A stretch of 64,000 nt of DNA. Origin: Leucocoprinus leucothites. Lineage: Eukaryota; Basidiomycota; Agaricomycetes; Agaricales; Agaricaceae. The notes under the pieces were generated by a model. It was given only the letters and a program-made list of their open reading frames with translations. It searched no databases and was not told where the DNA came from. Made by a program: the position numbers and the translations under genes. Below are positions 45,608 through 58,190 of the stretch, in pieces (position 1 is the stretch's first letter; each line of letters starts with the position of its first letter). Location: positions 372,001-436,000 of the forward strand of contig JAACJO010000006.1 of NCBI GenBank assembly GCA_013368445.1, in the 5' to 3' direction.

Positions 45608-48144
45608 ATGGTCACTACTTTCCTCTTGACGATCGCCGGCGCAACCTTAACGCTTCTCGGCTCCACTAAACCTACCTGGGCTCTGAACAATGGAGTAGCT
45701 AAACTTCCCAGTGAGCCTTTCGTCCCATTCATTACCTCGTAAGGGAACTAACAAGGTTGTTGTATGGCTCAGCCCTTGGATATAACAGTAAGCACCCTAG
45801 GCCCATTTGAGTAGCTGTTGTAAGGGGTTCTCATCGCACATCTCGGCGATGGAATGAAGCCTGGAACGCCTTCCAGGTACGTATGATGGGTGATATCCAA
45901 TACCGCTGCGGCGCCTTCCGCATTTGTCGCTCAAAACCTATTGTTACCTAGTGCAACATTGACGAAGACCTGATCCTCGAGACGGCCCACTTGATGAAAT
46001 CCCTCGGTCTCCAAGTACGCAACCCTTCTCCCTTTTTTATTCTATTTTCCCTGTCTTAACTTACGGCTCTGAATCTATTCTCGGCTCGCGTTTTTGCGCT
46101 GTTCGCCCAGGACGCTGGATACAACTATGTCAACATAGATGATTGTTACGCTGAGAAGAATAGAACAGCCGACGGTGATATCATCGAGGGTAAGCCGTTT
46201 CTCCCTCCGTTATGGCCGTTCTTGCGCCTATTTATGACCCTGTGACTCCGCAAAGACCGCGTCCGATTTAAGAATGGAATGAAGAAGCTGAATCAACAAG
46301 TACATGCACTCGGATTGTAAGCCGGCTCGTGGATTTGATACTTTGAACCATTAGCTCATTCGCATTCACTGTCTCCTAGTAAAACTGGAATTGTGAGCTT
46401 GGACACACTGGCAACGATTATGGACGCGCCTGACGAAGTGCAGTACAGTGATTCTGGGTGGTTCACCTGCGGCGGCTACCCGGGCTCATGGGGAAACGAG
46501 CTTCGTGATCTCCGTACCTTTTCCAACTGGGGATTTGACTACTTGAAATATGACAATTGTGCTAGTAAGTTTAGCAAGCTCATCTAAAGCACAATAACGC
46601 TCATAAAGAGAAACCAAAATTTAGTCCCTTATGATAGCATCACCCGCACTGGGATGGTCGGAAAGTACCAGCGAATGGCAGATGCCGTCAAACAAGTCGC
46701 CAAAGAAACGCGCAAACTTCCTATAGTCTTCTCCCTTTGTCAATGGGGCTGGGTACGTTAACTCTCTCATGCTTATAGAGTTCTCTGGAGAAGCTTCGGG
46801 TATTAATGAGCCTATTGTACAGAGCCAAGTTTGGCTGTAAGTCGAGATGAAACATGCGTCGACGATGACAACGGAAGCTCAACCATTCTAAAAACAGCTG
46901 GGGCGCCGAGCTTGGACAAAGTTGGAGGGTATGACACTTGTGATTGCCTGAAATTTCACTTCTGGAAGGCTAATGGTGGTGTTAAGACAACAGGAGATAT
47001 TGCTCCAGCATGGGAGTCCCTGACTTTTATCATTAACTTGTGAGCGACTTCTATCGATGATCGGCTATGATCCTTGGTTACTAACGCCTTTTTTTTTTTA
47101 CCAGTAACTCTTTCCTTACACAAGCAACCGACTTTTACGGTAGAAACGACTTGGACATGGTAAAGCTTATCTTTCGTGCTTTCAACCTACCTCATTTGAC
47201 AGGGATAATATTCGTATTTCTCCGTCTTAGTTACAACTGTGCGTCAGAAGAACATCCGAAGTTATGGCTATTACTGACTGGTGTCATTCAGTGGAAACGG
47301 CGGCTTAACGTTTGAAGAAGCCAAGTCTCACTTCACAGCCTGGGCATTGATGAAATCGCCGTTATTGGTGAGCTCCTTTTTTCCCGCCTATACATATCGC
47401 TTCCCTCTGAAGTCCTCCCGCGAGTCTAGATCGGCACAAACGTAAGTCGCGCTGAGAATAACTGCCGAGCAGATAAGCCCCTGACCACCAAACAAATAGC
47501 TATCTTCAATCACACCTGATATTCTTGGTATCTTGAAAAACAAAGAAATTCTCGAAATTAATCAGGATCCCATCGTCGGCAAGAGCATTTCGCCGTTTAG
47601 ATGGGGTATTAACGTCAGTATCGAATGATTAAGATCGCTGGATACTTTTTTCACCCGTAGACTACTCTTACAGCCGGATTGGACCAGCAACAGCACCCAT
47701 CCTGCGCAATATTGGAGCGGGCCGAGCAAAGATGGGACTGTCATCATGTTGGTAAGTTTGTAACTTAGATCTGATCCAATGGTTGCGATGTAACCCGGCC
47801 TCCATCAGCTGAATACCCTGGACGAGCCCGCTACCATGACTTTCAATCTCACAGAGTCCCCGTGGATTGACGCGGGTCGCCAATACTCAGTTCGGGTGAG
47901 TGAAACGAGAAGAGAAACATCCTGATAGCCCAAGATTTTGATGGAACGATATATTCTTTAGGATTTGTGGGCACACACAGATAATGGGACAGCAGTAAGA
48001 AACTTCACTGCGCCTGACGTCCCGCCACATGGTGTCGTTGCTCTGCTGCTGAAGGATGCCGGAAATGAGCCTGCAGGGCTGTTTCCTGAGTGTAGCGTCT
48101 GGTGGCAATGTACAGACAAAAATGGCACTCGGGTGGGTGGTTGA
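45608..48144 (+). CDS. Alpha-galactosidase, GH27, paralog 3
   Basis: Secreted-type retaining alpha-galactosidase. Twenty exons (45608-45710, 45773-45787, 45860-45876, 45952-46014, 46111-46189, 46256-46316, 46380-46392, 46444-46564, 46625-46752, 46823-46836, 46898-46928, 46987-47039, 47105-47159, 47231-47238, 47292-47367, 47430-47441, 47500-47613, 47674-47751, 47809-47895, 47962-48144) join to 436 codons. The signal peptide is [18 protein letters not shown]. Landmarks are [40 protein letters not shown] (nucleophile), [27 protein letters not shown] (acid/base), [10 protein letters not shown], and EINQDPIVG. Exons as short as 8, 12, 13 and 14 nt are needed to keep the frame. It is diverged from the tandem pair and lies in the opposite orientation, with the kinetochore gene between. 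Confidence 0.9.
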
Positions 48145-51033
48145 ACGAGAATCTCCGATCTGACGCACCTTTCGTGGTGATGTCAAAAGTAGGATGAAGC
48201 GTGGAAACAAGCAGACAGTTCTGGCTCTTGATTAGTGAATTCTCTCAGCCCCGTCCTTTGTGATTTCTTGTGATTCTTGCCTCGGGAGACCGGATAAGCA
48301 GCCGAGAACTCGAAGATTTCTCTCATGGAAAATCATTTTTCTCTTCCATCACGACTCGAGGGCTTCTCCAAGCGGCATGTGTATCCAATCGCATCATGGT
48401 GAGAAGCTGAAGTCATCTTCACCATCGGACTAAGTCGCAACCCAGCGAATCTGAGCTCTACTAAATATTCCCTGATTACCATGGTCAAGGAGCTGGAGAC
48501 TTTCAGCCTTTGTGTGTGGGGTTCTGTTATTCTTGTGCTGTTGTCCATCTCGCCGTGATGAAAAATCGGCTCCTACACTGCAGGTACCAGGGGCCACAAA
48601 GGGCTTCAGGTGATCATATCAGACCCCACTTTCCCCCGGAATTTCAGGACAATCTCGCCTCGGCGCCCGATGTGATATTTCACCAGATGGTGTTGGCAAA
48701 AACAAATTCAGGTAAACCGGGCAGAAGTGGTTCCTCGAGTGGTCAAGATACTCTGGGTATCGACGCGTCGCGCTCTCGGACATTTCGGAGAAGACCATGT
48801 CGATTTTGGGAAAGCGAGAAGCCACTCGATTCGGAGAGTATGGTGAGAGGATTCCATATACTTTGTGGGAATATCCGGCTCAGGCGACTTGCACTCCTTA
48901 CGTTGGCAAGGGCCGGATGTCCCTGGTATCTAAAAAAGGAACGCGAAACACGAGGACCGACTCCGAACCGGGGAAAGGTACACATACGAATAGGAGTCTT
49001 TTACTCCTCTATCTTCAAGAATGGCCAAGAACTATATCAACAAGGGATCTTTCAGCTAGTTGGTCAATCAGGTTCATGACAATAGTGCTTGCCCATGCCG
49101 ACTTTCAGATATGACCATAGGGTGCTTGAAACCGAAATAGCAGGTCTGGTATAGCGGTGAGAGAAACTTGCATGGTTGCAATTACCAATTTTTCATTGCT
49201 TAAGCACGTGAGTTTGTGCACCAGTCTCACGCATAGGACCCCGGAAGGCGGGCTCGACTCTCTGGCCCATTTTGAATCAGGAATATGTTGGTCGCTGTCC
49301 CGCTCAAATCCAGGATAGAGTTTTTGTATTAAATCAGCGGTCGCCTGTCTCAGCATAGCAGTGAAACTTCAAGTCATTTTATTGAGATTTGTGATGAAAC
49401 AAGGGTCCATCGGCATGAGTCTTTGACCAAGAGTCTGAGTGCGTACCGGTCATCAGATCGTGTGGCGACGAGAAAATGGTAAGACATTCTCCTCTTGATG
49501 AGTACCAGGGAGACGCTCAGGTCCGATGTCTCTGGAAACAATTGGGATTAACAGTCGGTGGGAGGATTGTGTACATAAATGTCTGGTTTGTTTAATTTGA
49601 ATTGATTTGTTGGTTGAGTGACTGATAAACCTAAATCGCGAACTCTTTGGTTTGTGCGTCTATATCCAGTTTTGGAGAGTATATGGGGCGACAGGTCTGT
49701 ACGCATTTGAGAGCTCGGCACTATCGGTGGAGTGGTAACTGGCGTGCCTTTGCGGCAAGTAATGTCACACGTTTGGCGAGGAGATTTAATTCAATATCAA
49801 GAGCTTCTGCATAGGTCATATGATAATATCGTTGTCCTAGATTACAGTATCAGGACCACACCCGAGATTGAGGGGAGAAGATAAGGAGGAGGTGGGAAGT
49901 AATTGCATATCTATACAATATCGGAAAGCGATTTATGCCACTCGTCGGCCCATGAATACTACTCCCTAACCTGACATACTTGAAGAATCATACGTCTGTG
50001 GCATGCCTATGACGAAGAGTGAGTCAAATTTATACTGTCATCTACTGGCATAGCGTTGTAATAGACTGACAATCCATGAAGATGAGGATGTATGTCGATG
50101 GAGCTAAAATCGAAGAACCCAATTGTCTTGACAATCCAGTCGGAGCGCCCGGGAACCGGACTGCCGAGAGGAAGATGTCGTCAAGGAATCCGCTCCACGT
50201 GGCTTGAACGTGGTTTGTTCCGTGGGTCTTGATTTCAGAAAACTTCCTCTCGCTCACACCCCTCAATGAGTGTCTTATTTTCACTGTGCGGCGATGCCGG
50301 CCAGTCTTAGCTGCACGTGGGCGAGAACCGTTGCTACCTTTGTACCTGATTGTCAACATACATACCGTTGCATCACGGGACAATCAGTTTGAACCGAGTT
50401 ATTCACAGTTGCTCGCCCGAACCTTCGCTGTGCCTGTGAACTGTGGTACCATTGTTAGTGGACGGCTCGACCACGTGGTTTTGACCTCTTAATTAGTTAA
50501 GTAGAGCGTATCTAGTTTTCAAGAGGTCAATCCTCTCACTATCTGAAGTTGAGCCCATTTGTGGGACGTTGGCGGTGCTAAGAATATTCTGAATTGCAAG
50601 TTGGGATGCAACAGGCACAATACATTTGTGTCCGTTGCAAAAGGTAACCTTTCATATCACCACTGACCAGCTCATTGATAGGTATGTGAGATCCAACCCT
50701 GATCCCGTTTGCTAAGAGATCGCCTTGGATTGTCCGTATACCTATCTAGATCTGTTTCTATGTAACCGATAATTCTCTTCTGCTTGAATCCACTTCTTTA
50801 TGAACTTCTGAGCAGCCGTCCCCTTATGGAAAATTGGGACAGGCAAGCTTGAAGGGAGTATCTTGGTGATGCGTCGTCATTGAATCATGCGATGGCATTG
50901 GCGATCAATTTCAGTTTTCCAAGTCGGTATAGTGGCATTTTCTGTCCCTGATTATATTCATCAACATTTTCCCCACCTCTGGCCTGAACAGTTAAAGGCC
51001 AGCCTGTCATGAGGTTTTTCCGACATCTTCAGA
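48145..51033. other. 2.9-kb stretch without a recognisable gene
   Basis: A 189-codon plus-strand frame (48510-49079) and several minus-strand frames overlap. None has domain resemblance, and no splice pattern extends them. The segment just before 51034 is the presumed promoter of the next gene. A 10-bp palindrome ACCACGTGGT occurs at 50471-50480. Confidence 0.35.
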
Positions 51034-51990
51034 ATGGTTTACCGCGTACCCACATCTCACTTCGTACCCTCTCCCGTCGACCAGACTCAGACTCAACAAA
51101 CACCACCAGTAGTTCCATGGCGAGGTCCTATCATTGTCAGCGGCATTCGATCTTCCGACAGAGCTGGAAGTCAGGATATACGGGTTGCTGCACTTGAGAT
51201 TGACGGAGATAGGTGCGACAGAACTCTTTATCTCGTGTGCAACACTGATTTGACTATGTCGTAGTAGAGTGCGCAGTTGGCCCCTTCAGTTCTTTGCACG
51301 CGTTTTACACGAGAGGCGGGTCTTGCGCGAAGTGCTCTCCTACGTTCAACAATATGCTGTTCCAATGTGCACCTTTGTTGCCGACCGTCACATTCGCGAT
51401 AGTGGACATAGCTCAGCCAACGAGCTCATGTTCCGCAACTTATCCCGAGTTCTTTTCGAGAATGAGACGGTGAGTTCCACATCCACGTCAAGTCAATTTT
51501 CTGGCAGTTCAACACTCTCTTGAAGGTCGCTATTGCTCCATGGGGCACCCCTGCGCTTCTGGGTGCAGGCATGATCATTTATCCGGCACAGAACTCCAGT
51601 TCCCTTTTGGTTGGAGCACTGTTCTTCGATAGACCTTTCCCAGACTTTTTGGGCTTAAACTCTCCTGTCGTCCCCCTTGGACCAGCGATTCCTGCCGTTC
51701 CGCCAATGCACTCTCAACCACCCTACCCTCAAGGAATGATTCCAACGTCTCCGTATCGCCAACCTACTGGCCAATCCGTTTCTCCCCACCGCTCCAACCC
51801 AAATAGCCCTGTTGATCCCGCTGCCCACCCAACTCACAGGCAAGACCAGTATCAACAATACATGATGTCTTATGGCCCAGTAGGAACGTCAACTTCGCCC
51901 TCGGGATCTACCTCCCAATGGACCAGTGAAATGCACTATACTGGCGGTGGTGGCTATACGACCCAACAGAATCCTGGACAATATCCTTAG
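51034..51990 (+). CDS. Conserved protein with possible Med25 ACID-like core and Pro/Ser/Gln-rich tail
   Basis: Exons 51034-51212, 51268-51469 and 51526-51990 join to 281 codons. After about 30 low-complexity residues comes an ordered part of about 140 residues: VPWRGPIIVSGI, then VRSWPLQFFARVLHERRV, NLSRVLFENET, and SLLVGALFFDRPFPDF. The order of landmarks (an opening W-x-G strand, WP followed by a Leu-rich helix, a late hydrophobic strand with Leu-x-Gly) recalls the activator-interaction (ACID/PTOV) fold of Mediator Med25. The tail is rich in Pro, Ser, Gln and Tyr (HSQPPYPQGMIPTSPYRQPT). No signal peptide or membrane segment. Gene structure is well supported; the Med25 idea is weak inference. 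Confidence 0.7.
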
Positions 51991-52340
51991 AGGCGCCCGT
52001 ATTCATGAAAGCAACGGCCATTGCATAAGGAATTTAATCGGACCATCTAATTTCCCCATTCCTCGCCGACCATGTTCTGTTTCCGATAATACCCAGAACT
52101 ATTTATTCCTCTCGGTGCTTTCATTTGCTGATATGTAGCCATTCCTGCTTTCATTTTCGCTGTAGCCAAACCGACATTCATCACCCATAGAGATTTCTTG
52201 TCGTTTGTGTTTAATCCCGACTCTGAACCGTTTCAATTAACTGTAGCTAAAGTTCACCTCCAGTGTATCAATACCTTGTCTCCTGCTACGTACTTAGTGA
52301 TCTCTGTCTGTCTGTATATAACCGTCGAAATATGACCATG
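51991..52340. other. Convergent 3' flanks
   Basis: The gene ending at 51990 and the minus-strand cytochrome b561 gene ending at 52341 converge here. Only 3' untranslated sequence is expected, and nothing else is seen. Confidence 0.5.
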
Positions 52341-53543
52341 TTACTCCGATCCATTATGTTCTACCTTATTTATGTGGTCCTTTGAGTCCTTCGATTTCAT
52401 ATCGGCTCTGAACTGACGTTCCTGTCGCAATTGTCTGGGTAACAAAGCCATGCCGAGGACATACAAGACCCAGAAAACCTATGACCGAGACCGCCCATAA
52501 ACGTTAAGTTAAACACATCATCCAAGATGAACGGGGAGAAGTTTACGCACTACAATGAGTGCTATCCAAGCATGCTTGGCGGCCAGGGGAACCGTATGTG
52601 CACCTCCGGTCCTCAGCACCCACTCCGTGTATAGGCCATAATGCATCTGTTCAGGGAAATGTGGCGTTAGACGTCGTTCAAAAAAATGAATGCCAGAACG
52701 GGAATGAGGGGGTAATATTAATAGAACAAATTGTCGGCCTCGCAGCAGATTGAACGGCCTTCGGCTGTGTACTCAAACTGATGACACGCGCCAAACAGGT
52801 GCGTCGACTTCCGCTACAAACATTTAAATGCTTTAATCCAGGCCTAATTGAGCCTTTCCCAACGAGAAGGCCGGAAACTTCAAAGACTGAATCTATAATG
52901 TGACATACCTGGTACGCCGCCAAGATGAAGATGGCGATCCCAACGATAGCGTGCAGATAATTATGGGGAGCGCGATGTCCATGTAATGTCGCTCGAAACT
53001 TGAAGAAATGGGCAGACACGCCAAGGACGAGTTGAACGAGATATAGTATAAGAAGGGCCAATCCACATTTAAGGTGGGTATCAATGAAGTGAGTTGGGGG
53101 TACAGGCTGGAGCACCTCCGCACTCTTGTAACCTAAGGACCATCCTGCAAAGATGATAGGTCCAGCAATGACGAATTGAATTATCCAATGGGGTAGTAGC
53201 CACCTGCAAATGAAAGGTATGTCAGTGTCTCAGAACGATATTCATCCATCCAAGCAGGCAGACACCGCTCGGGCAGGCACTATATATTTGAACATTCTAG
53301 TGGCGGGTACGCCCTGAAAATGATACCTCGTCCCTGGAAGGAATGCCCCAGGATTGCCTTACCCTAAGTACTACATAGAATGTCTACTCACTTTGTAGTA
53401 AAGGTGCGCGAATATCTTGCAGTCAGCGCTCCAATAGGCAATATTACCAGGAATCCAACGGAGCACAAGATGGCATGCGTCCTGAGCTGCTTCTCGATTG
53501 GTGCCAAAGGTACTTGGAATGCGGGCGCAGGAACCGCGGACAT
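52341..53543 (-). CDS. Cytochrome b561 domain membrane protein
   Basis: Di-haem transmembrane electron-transfer protein of the b561/ferric reductase class, without the N-terminal DOMON domain of CBD9-type relatives. Exons 53543-53392, 53203-52909, 52646-52551 and 52478-52341 join to 226 codons. The start MSAVPAPAFQVPL has an in-frame stop shortly upstream. Helices are RTHAILCSVGFLVILPIGAL, PHWIIQFVIAGPIIFAGWSL, CGLALLILYLVQLVLGVSA, YLHAIVGIAIFILAAYQ, and VFWVLYVLGMALLP. Haem-ligand candidates are the His residues in RTHAIL, PHWIIQ, DTHLKCG and YLHAIVG. A basic cytosolic tail (LRQERQFRADMKSKDSKD) ends the protein. Introns of 188 and 262 nt are long for this window. Confidence 0.85.
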
Positions 53544-54260
53544 ATTTCGTGACTTTGACTAGGGGTAGAACGCCGGGTTTGAATGCGTCGGGAGTGAAGT
53601 AGTCAAACAGCTTGCACAAGTAGTCCAATAAAACTCCGCATTATCAGCATCTTGCACCACTTGTTTTGGATCTTGGCTCGTGGGAGCCCATTTAGTCTTG
53701 ACACTCTGCGGCCTGCATTGTGTGAATGATATGTCATGCCTCAAATAATAAATCGCTGATGATTGGGCAAAATATGAACGGAAGAGCCCAAGATGGCTTC
53801 TCTCTCCAGTTATTTTTAGCCATTTGGCCTACCTTAGCTGTGAATTGCCGTCTGGGGGAAATTGACTCCCAGGAGGTTGGGCCGTTCGAGGTGCTTATTG
53901 GCCGATGAGAAAAAGATATCCTACCGACTGCGCATGTCGGAGAGTCTCCTTCTGGCTGGAGAGATTTAACCGCAACCTGATGGATGATGCAATACTTGAT
54001 TCAAGAATGTCAAGGCTGAGTGAAGCTCAATACTGCAGTAAATTTAGAGTTCGTTAACGATTGCGGGAATAGGTACAAAAATATATGATACTACACCAAA
54101 AAAAAATCTGCGAGATGGGACAAGGAAAAAGATGAAAACCATGCAACTATCAAAACAGCGAACAAGAAAGGGTAAGACAGATCTTGACCGATACACCAGC
54201 AATATGTTACACAGCAACGCACGGAGTCCCGATCGTCATAACCGCCAGGGAAAAAACTGT
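53544..54260. other. Intergenic, no gene recognised
   Basis: Promoter side of the b561 gene and 3' side of the kinesin gene. Short frames only. Confidence 0.4.
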
Positions 54261-57200
54261 CTATGAAGACACGACGCCTTTCCTTTCCTTCATGGGAGCA
54301 GACAGGAGCTCCCCTTGCCAGACCTCTACCTCCACTTCATCTTCACTAGCCATACCATCAGATGCTTCCAGGTCGGTTAGCTTGACCTTCTTCGGCGTCC
54401 TAATGACTTTTGCCCCATCATCATCATGATCTCGATTCTCGTCCTCGACATCAGCGAACAGTCGCTTGCATAACCTCGGGCTCGACCCGGATGCGGTGAC
54501 ATTTCCTCCAAGGGTTAGACTGCTTCCATTAGAAGCAGTATTAGTGATCTCCATCCCAAACTCCGTCGCCGACGAACTTCCGAGTTTATGATGATAGTCA
54601 TGTTCCCGGGGGATGGGCCCTGCGTCTTTATCCATCTGCACATTCATGTCTGGTTCGAGATCATTTTCGTTTTCTTCTTCATTCGGGCCCGCTACACCAT
54701 GAGTTTCATCTGCCCAGTCCTTCCTGCTTCCCTTCTTCCCTTTCTTCTTCCTTTCCTTCCTCGGAGGCTTCGGTGATGGTACAAAGTCTTTATCGTTTTT
54801 CACCGCCCATTCCAGCTCAATGATCCTATTAGGGCGGTCAGTGCCGAGTTGACGACGAATTGAAATCGCAATCAGGGGGGGGCAAGGCGAAATTGGGACG
54901 GTGAAACGAAGCGACAACGGTCGAATGAATGGCGAGCATGATCCGTGGAATGGATATGGGGTGACGATGATGAAAAGGGCAAATCAGGGAAACAAACAGA
55001 AAAAAAGGATGTCAGAGATGTCGTCGTTCACCCTCAAGTTTCAAGAGAAAGACGTGAATGACAAAGAGTATCCACCTCTCTTTAAGTTTGATATTATCTG
55101 GCACATAGGCTTCTGCTCGGCGATAGAGCTCCAGTGCATCTTCAAGCTTGCCCCTGCAATCGACGATCGATTGAATCAACATCAGGGTTTAAATGACAAT
55201 GAGAAGGTAACGCACTTTTCGGAGTAGGCTCGGGCGAGCGAGACATATGCCCTCCCTGTCTTCTTCTTAGAAACCGGTGAGAGCACACCTGCAAGTGAGG
55301 TCTCCTTATGTCCTTGCTCCCTGTGGTAAGACAATCAGATGGTCGGGAAATCGTTAATGAACGTTCAAGAAGGAACCGCGTAGGGGAAATCTCGAAACAA
55401 AAGACCCACAGCTTCCGCTCCAATTCTTGTAACCTCGCACGTAGTTCGTCGTCCAGATCCTTATGCTTCTTCAGCAGTGGCGTGAGTACGCCCGAGGGTA
55501 ACGATGTACTCCTCTTTGTCGGAGAATGTTGAGCTTGTATCTTCTCTTCTTTCTCCTTGGCAATCCTCTCGGCTTCCTCTCTCTCCCGCGCTCTCCGTCC
55601 TTCCTCGTCTTTCTCCCTCTCGGCTGCCAAGCGCTTAGCAACCTCCGCTTCCACGACTTTCATGATCTATGAATAGAGTAATTAATTCATGGCCCAGTGG
55701 AATCATTGCACAATAGCAGTATCACGTCGGTGAAACATCAAGAAGTGTTTGAGCCTCAATAAGAGAGCGAAATGTGAGAAAACATCCTGCGTGTGGTTGG
55801 TTGTCTGGGACAAGCCCTGTGGCAAAGACGCCTATCAACGCGGGCAGGAGTGTATATATGACAACCATACGCAAATTGTGGATGTCGTCATCACCAAATG
55901 TAGCTGCCCGACACAAGGAGCCGAACATGCAAAACGTCCGATTCCCGGCCTTGCCGCAAGGCTTCACGTTGAACCCGAAATAAGAGGGTGCAACACAGGT
56001 ATGCCGAAGGCACGCAATGAATTCGCGACTGGGAAATCCCCGGAGCTCAAGGCAACTATTGCTTGCGCTCAACCCTTAATAAGAAATTGTAATGCACTGC
56101 ACGGAAGAATGGATGCCAGGGACCAGGAGCTTGTCGCGATCCTGGGTTCATTCCCGTCAGGTGTGAACCCGGTCGATCCGGGAGCGAGAAACGAGAGAGA
56201 GCAACAAAATTTTTGAAACTCAGAAAACGTACCTTCTCTTCAATATCCTGCTCGGTCAACCCTAAGCCACCAAATCCACCCATAGCGGCTTTCTCATCAA
56301 CGCTCTCCAATGATCTCCTCCCGCCTCCAGGAGGGCCCCCGGGAACCGCAAATCTCTGATAGACGGTCCCTCCCATACCCACATTTGACACACGCGGTAC
56401 TCGAGAGCGGGGTGCATTGGGGTTTGGGGCAAGTGATGCGCGTGCTTTGCCAGCCGCCGTGGCGGCGGTACCCATTGATAAACGGCCGGATGAGGATGAG
56501 CCAGCGGTGGTGATTGTTTGAAGCACTGTCGGGGCAAGTTTTGGTGCAGGAGGGGCAGCAAAATGAGGTTTGGGTACTGGTCGGTTGTCTGAGAAACATT
56601 TCAATTAATATTTGAGTGTCTAGCGTAACCTAGCCAGACGTACCGCGTTCATTTATGACTGGTTTGTTTTCAACATTCTTCGTACGCGTGGCAAAGCTAT
56701 CGCAGTGCGTGTGTCTCAGATATCAGGAGCTAAACAGCGAAAGAACACAACATACTTGAGGGTATTCAGGGTGTCCTGCCGGAACCTTGATCCAGGAGCC
56801 AGATTGCAGATTAGCAGTCCCACAGAGGAGCCTCCCAGGGCATCTTGAAGCAATCGCGTCAGCTTCGAATTCCGGTAAGGTATACGAGGCTGTACGCAAG
56901 GTTGATTAGAACCGGAATAGAGGCAGGAAAATTGCACTTTACAGCGCCTTGATTCAGGGCATGCACGACTTGACCTAGCACGCTGAGAGACTGGTTGATG
57001 GCCTTTGATTCCGCCATCCGAGAGGGGTCGTTGCCCGTAAGCTATCCAGAACGAGATTTAGCTCCATCACCGAATATGATAACATTGAAGAAAACAACTA
57101 ACTTTATTGTTTTCCGATCCGGCCAAGTCGACCAGGTTGATCTTGCCGGTCAGCGCTAATTTGTAGGTGAGCCAAGGTATTAGAGGACTTCAAAGTCGAC

Positions 57201-58190
57201 TCACTCTTCTGTTGTGAAGGATCAATCATCATGATTTCGATTGTGAGGATTGCGTGCGAACGAGAGGATGCACGATTGAGATTGGTAGCCCCTATTGAAC
57301 GATTCTTTGTGGCTTGGCTAATCGAAAAAATCAGCCTAAATGTACCACGAGGCACACGATAGCGATGGCTTACTTGTAGATAGTTTCAAACTCATCTACA
57401 GATTCGATAGGTAATGAAGAAAGATTTGCGACAAAAACCATGCCGTTGCCATCCTCGCGGACGGGAAGTTTAGGGGCCTGAATAAAACAGCAATGAATCA
57501 GGATATCCCCAGACACCAGTAACAAGCTCTTACGTTTTCGCGAGTGACGAGTAGGTCGTAGGGCTCATCCTTGTAAAGCTCCATGTAGGACATAGAGAAC
57601 GAGAGCTGATATTGTTGGTATCGATTTTGTCGGTTGAAAAGAGCCTACGACAGGTCGAGATGACAATAGGGTAAGGCAAGGGAAGAAAAGTAGAGCAAGC
57701 AAGTGCACCTGGACTGTTCGAGGAATAATGCCTGGTTCTGCCCTTGTGCCTTGCATTGTGTGTGTTTTTCCAGAGGAAGTGACACCGTATGCGAATATCG
57801 TCACAGTCTTGTAGAATCAATTTAGGTCATTTATTTTCAGACACAACTGGATGATCATGATACTCACAACACCACTATACACCACGTCGAGTAATGGCTC
57901 CACGTCGTTGTCAAATATCTCTTCTTGTGTTGAATCATGGCCATAACAGCTGGAAAATCTTATTTCGCGATATCAGTCCCTGTCTTTCATCAGAAAATGA
58001 GCAGTATGAGTACTCACGGAAACTTGAAAATTTGCGTGATATCTCTCGGATTGACAACCGAGATATAGCTTCCTACGGTTGAATCTGTGGAATCATTGGA
58101 TGGATGGTGAACAGCAATGTCGTCGTCTGTGATTTCTCCCGGTAGAGAAGGACGAAGGCGGGCAGCGATCTTGATTCTGTGCGAAGCCAT
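54261..58190 (-). CDS. Kinesin motor protein with TPR-like tail
   Basis: Microtubule motor with an N-terminal motor domain. Fifteen exons (58190-58018, 57949-57868, 57807-57709, 57644-57534, 57477-57374, 57317-57205, 57155-57103, 57041-56943, 56889-56756, 56696-56644, 56588-56233, 55666-55410, 55320-55216, 55153-55076, 54825-54261) join to 793 codons. The motor opens [12 protein letters not shown]. Its nucleotide motifs are [11 protein letters not shown] (P-loop), [11 protein letters not shown] (switch I) and NLVDLAGSE (switch II), with [17 protein letters not shown]. The neck [15 protein letters not shown] ends the motor. The tail has a Pro/Ser-rich linker, a charged coiled coil ([19 protein letters not shown]), and a TPR-like helix pair ([20 protein letters not shown] and [13 protein letters not shown]). 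A Lys-rich then acidic C-terminus includes a basic [15 protein letters not shown]. It may be a Kid/KIF22-type chromosomal kinesin, but the subfamily is uncertain. Intron 55667-56232 is 566 nt. Confidence 0.9.

Noticed and set aside
48510..49079. 189-codon open frame on the plus strand
   Set aside because: No domain resemblance, composition like random translation, long overlapping frames on the other strand, and no supporting splice or leader signals.
55722..56216. Plus-strand frame of 155 codons inside the kinesin gene
   Set aside because: It falls within an intron bounded by good donor and acceptor sites and resembles no protein; reported only as a long-intron observation.
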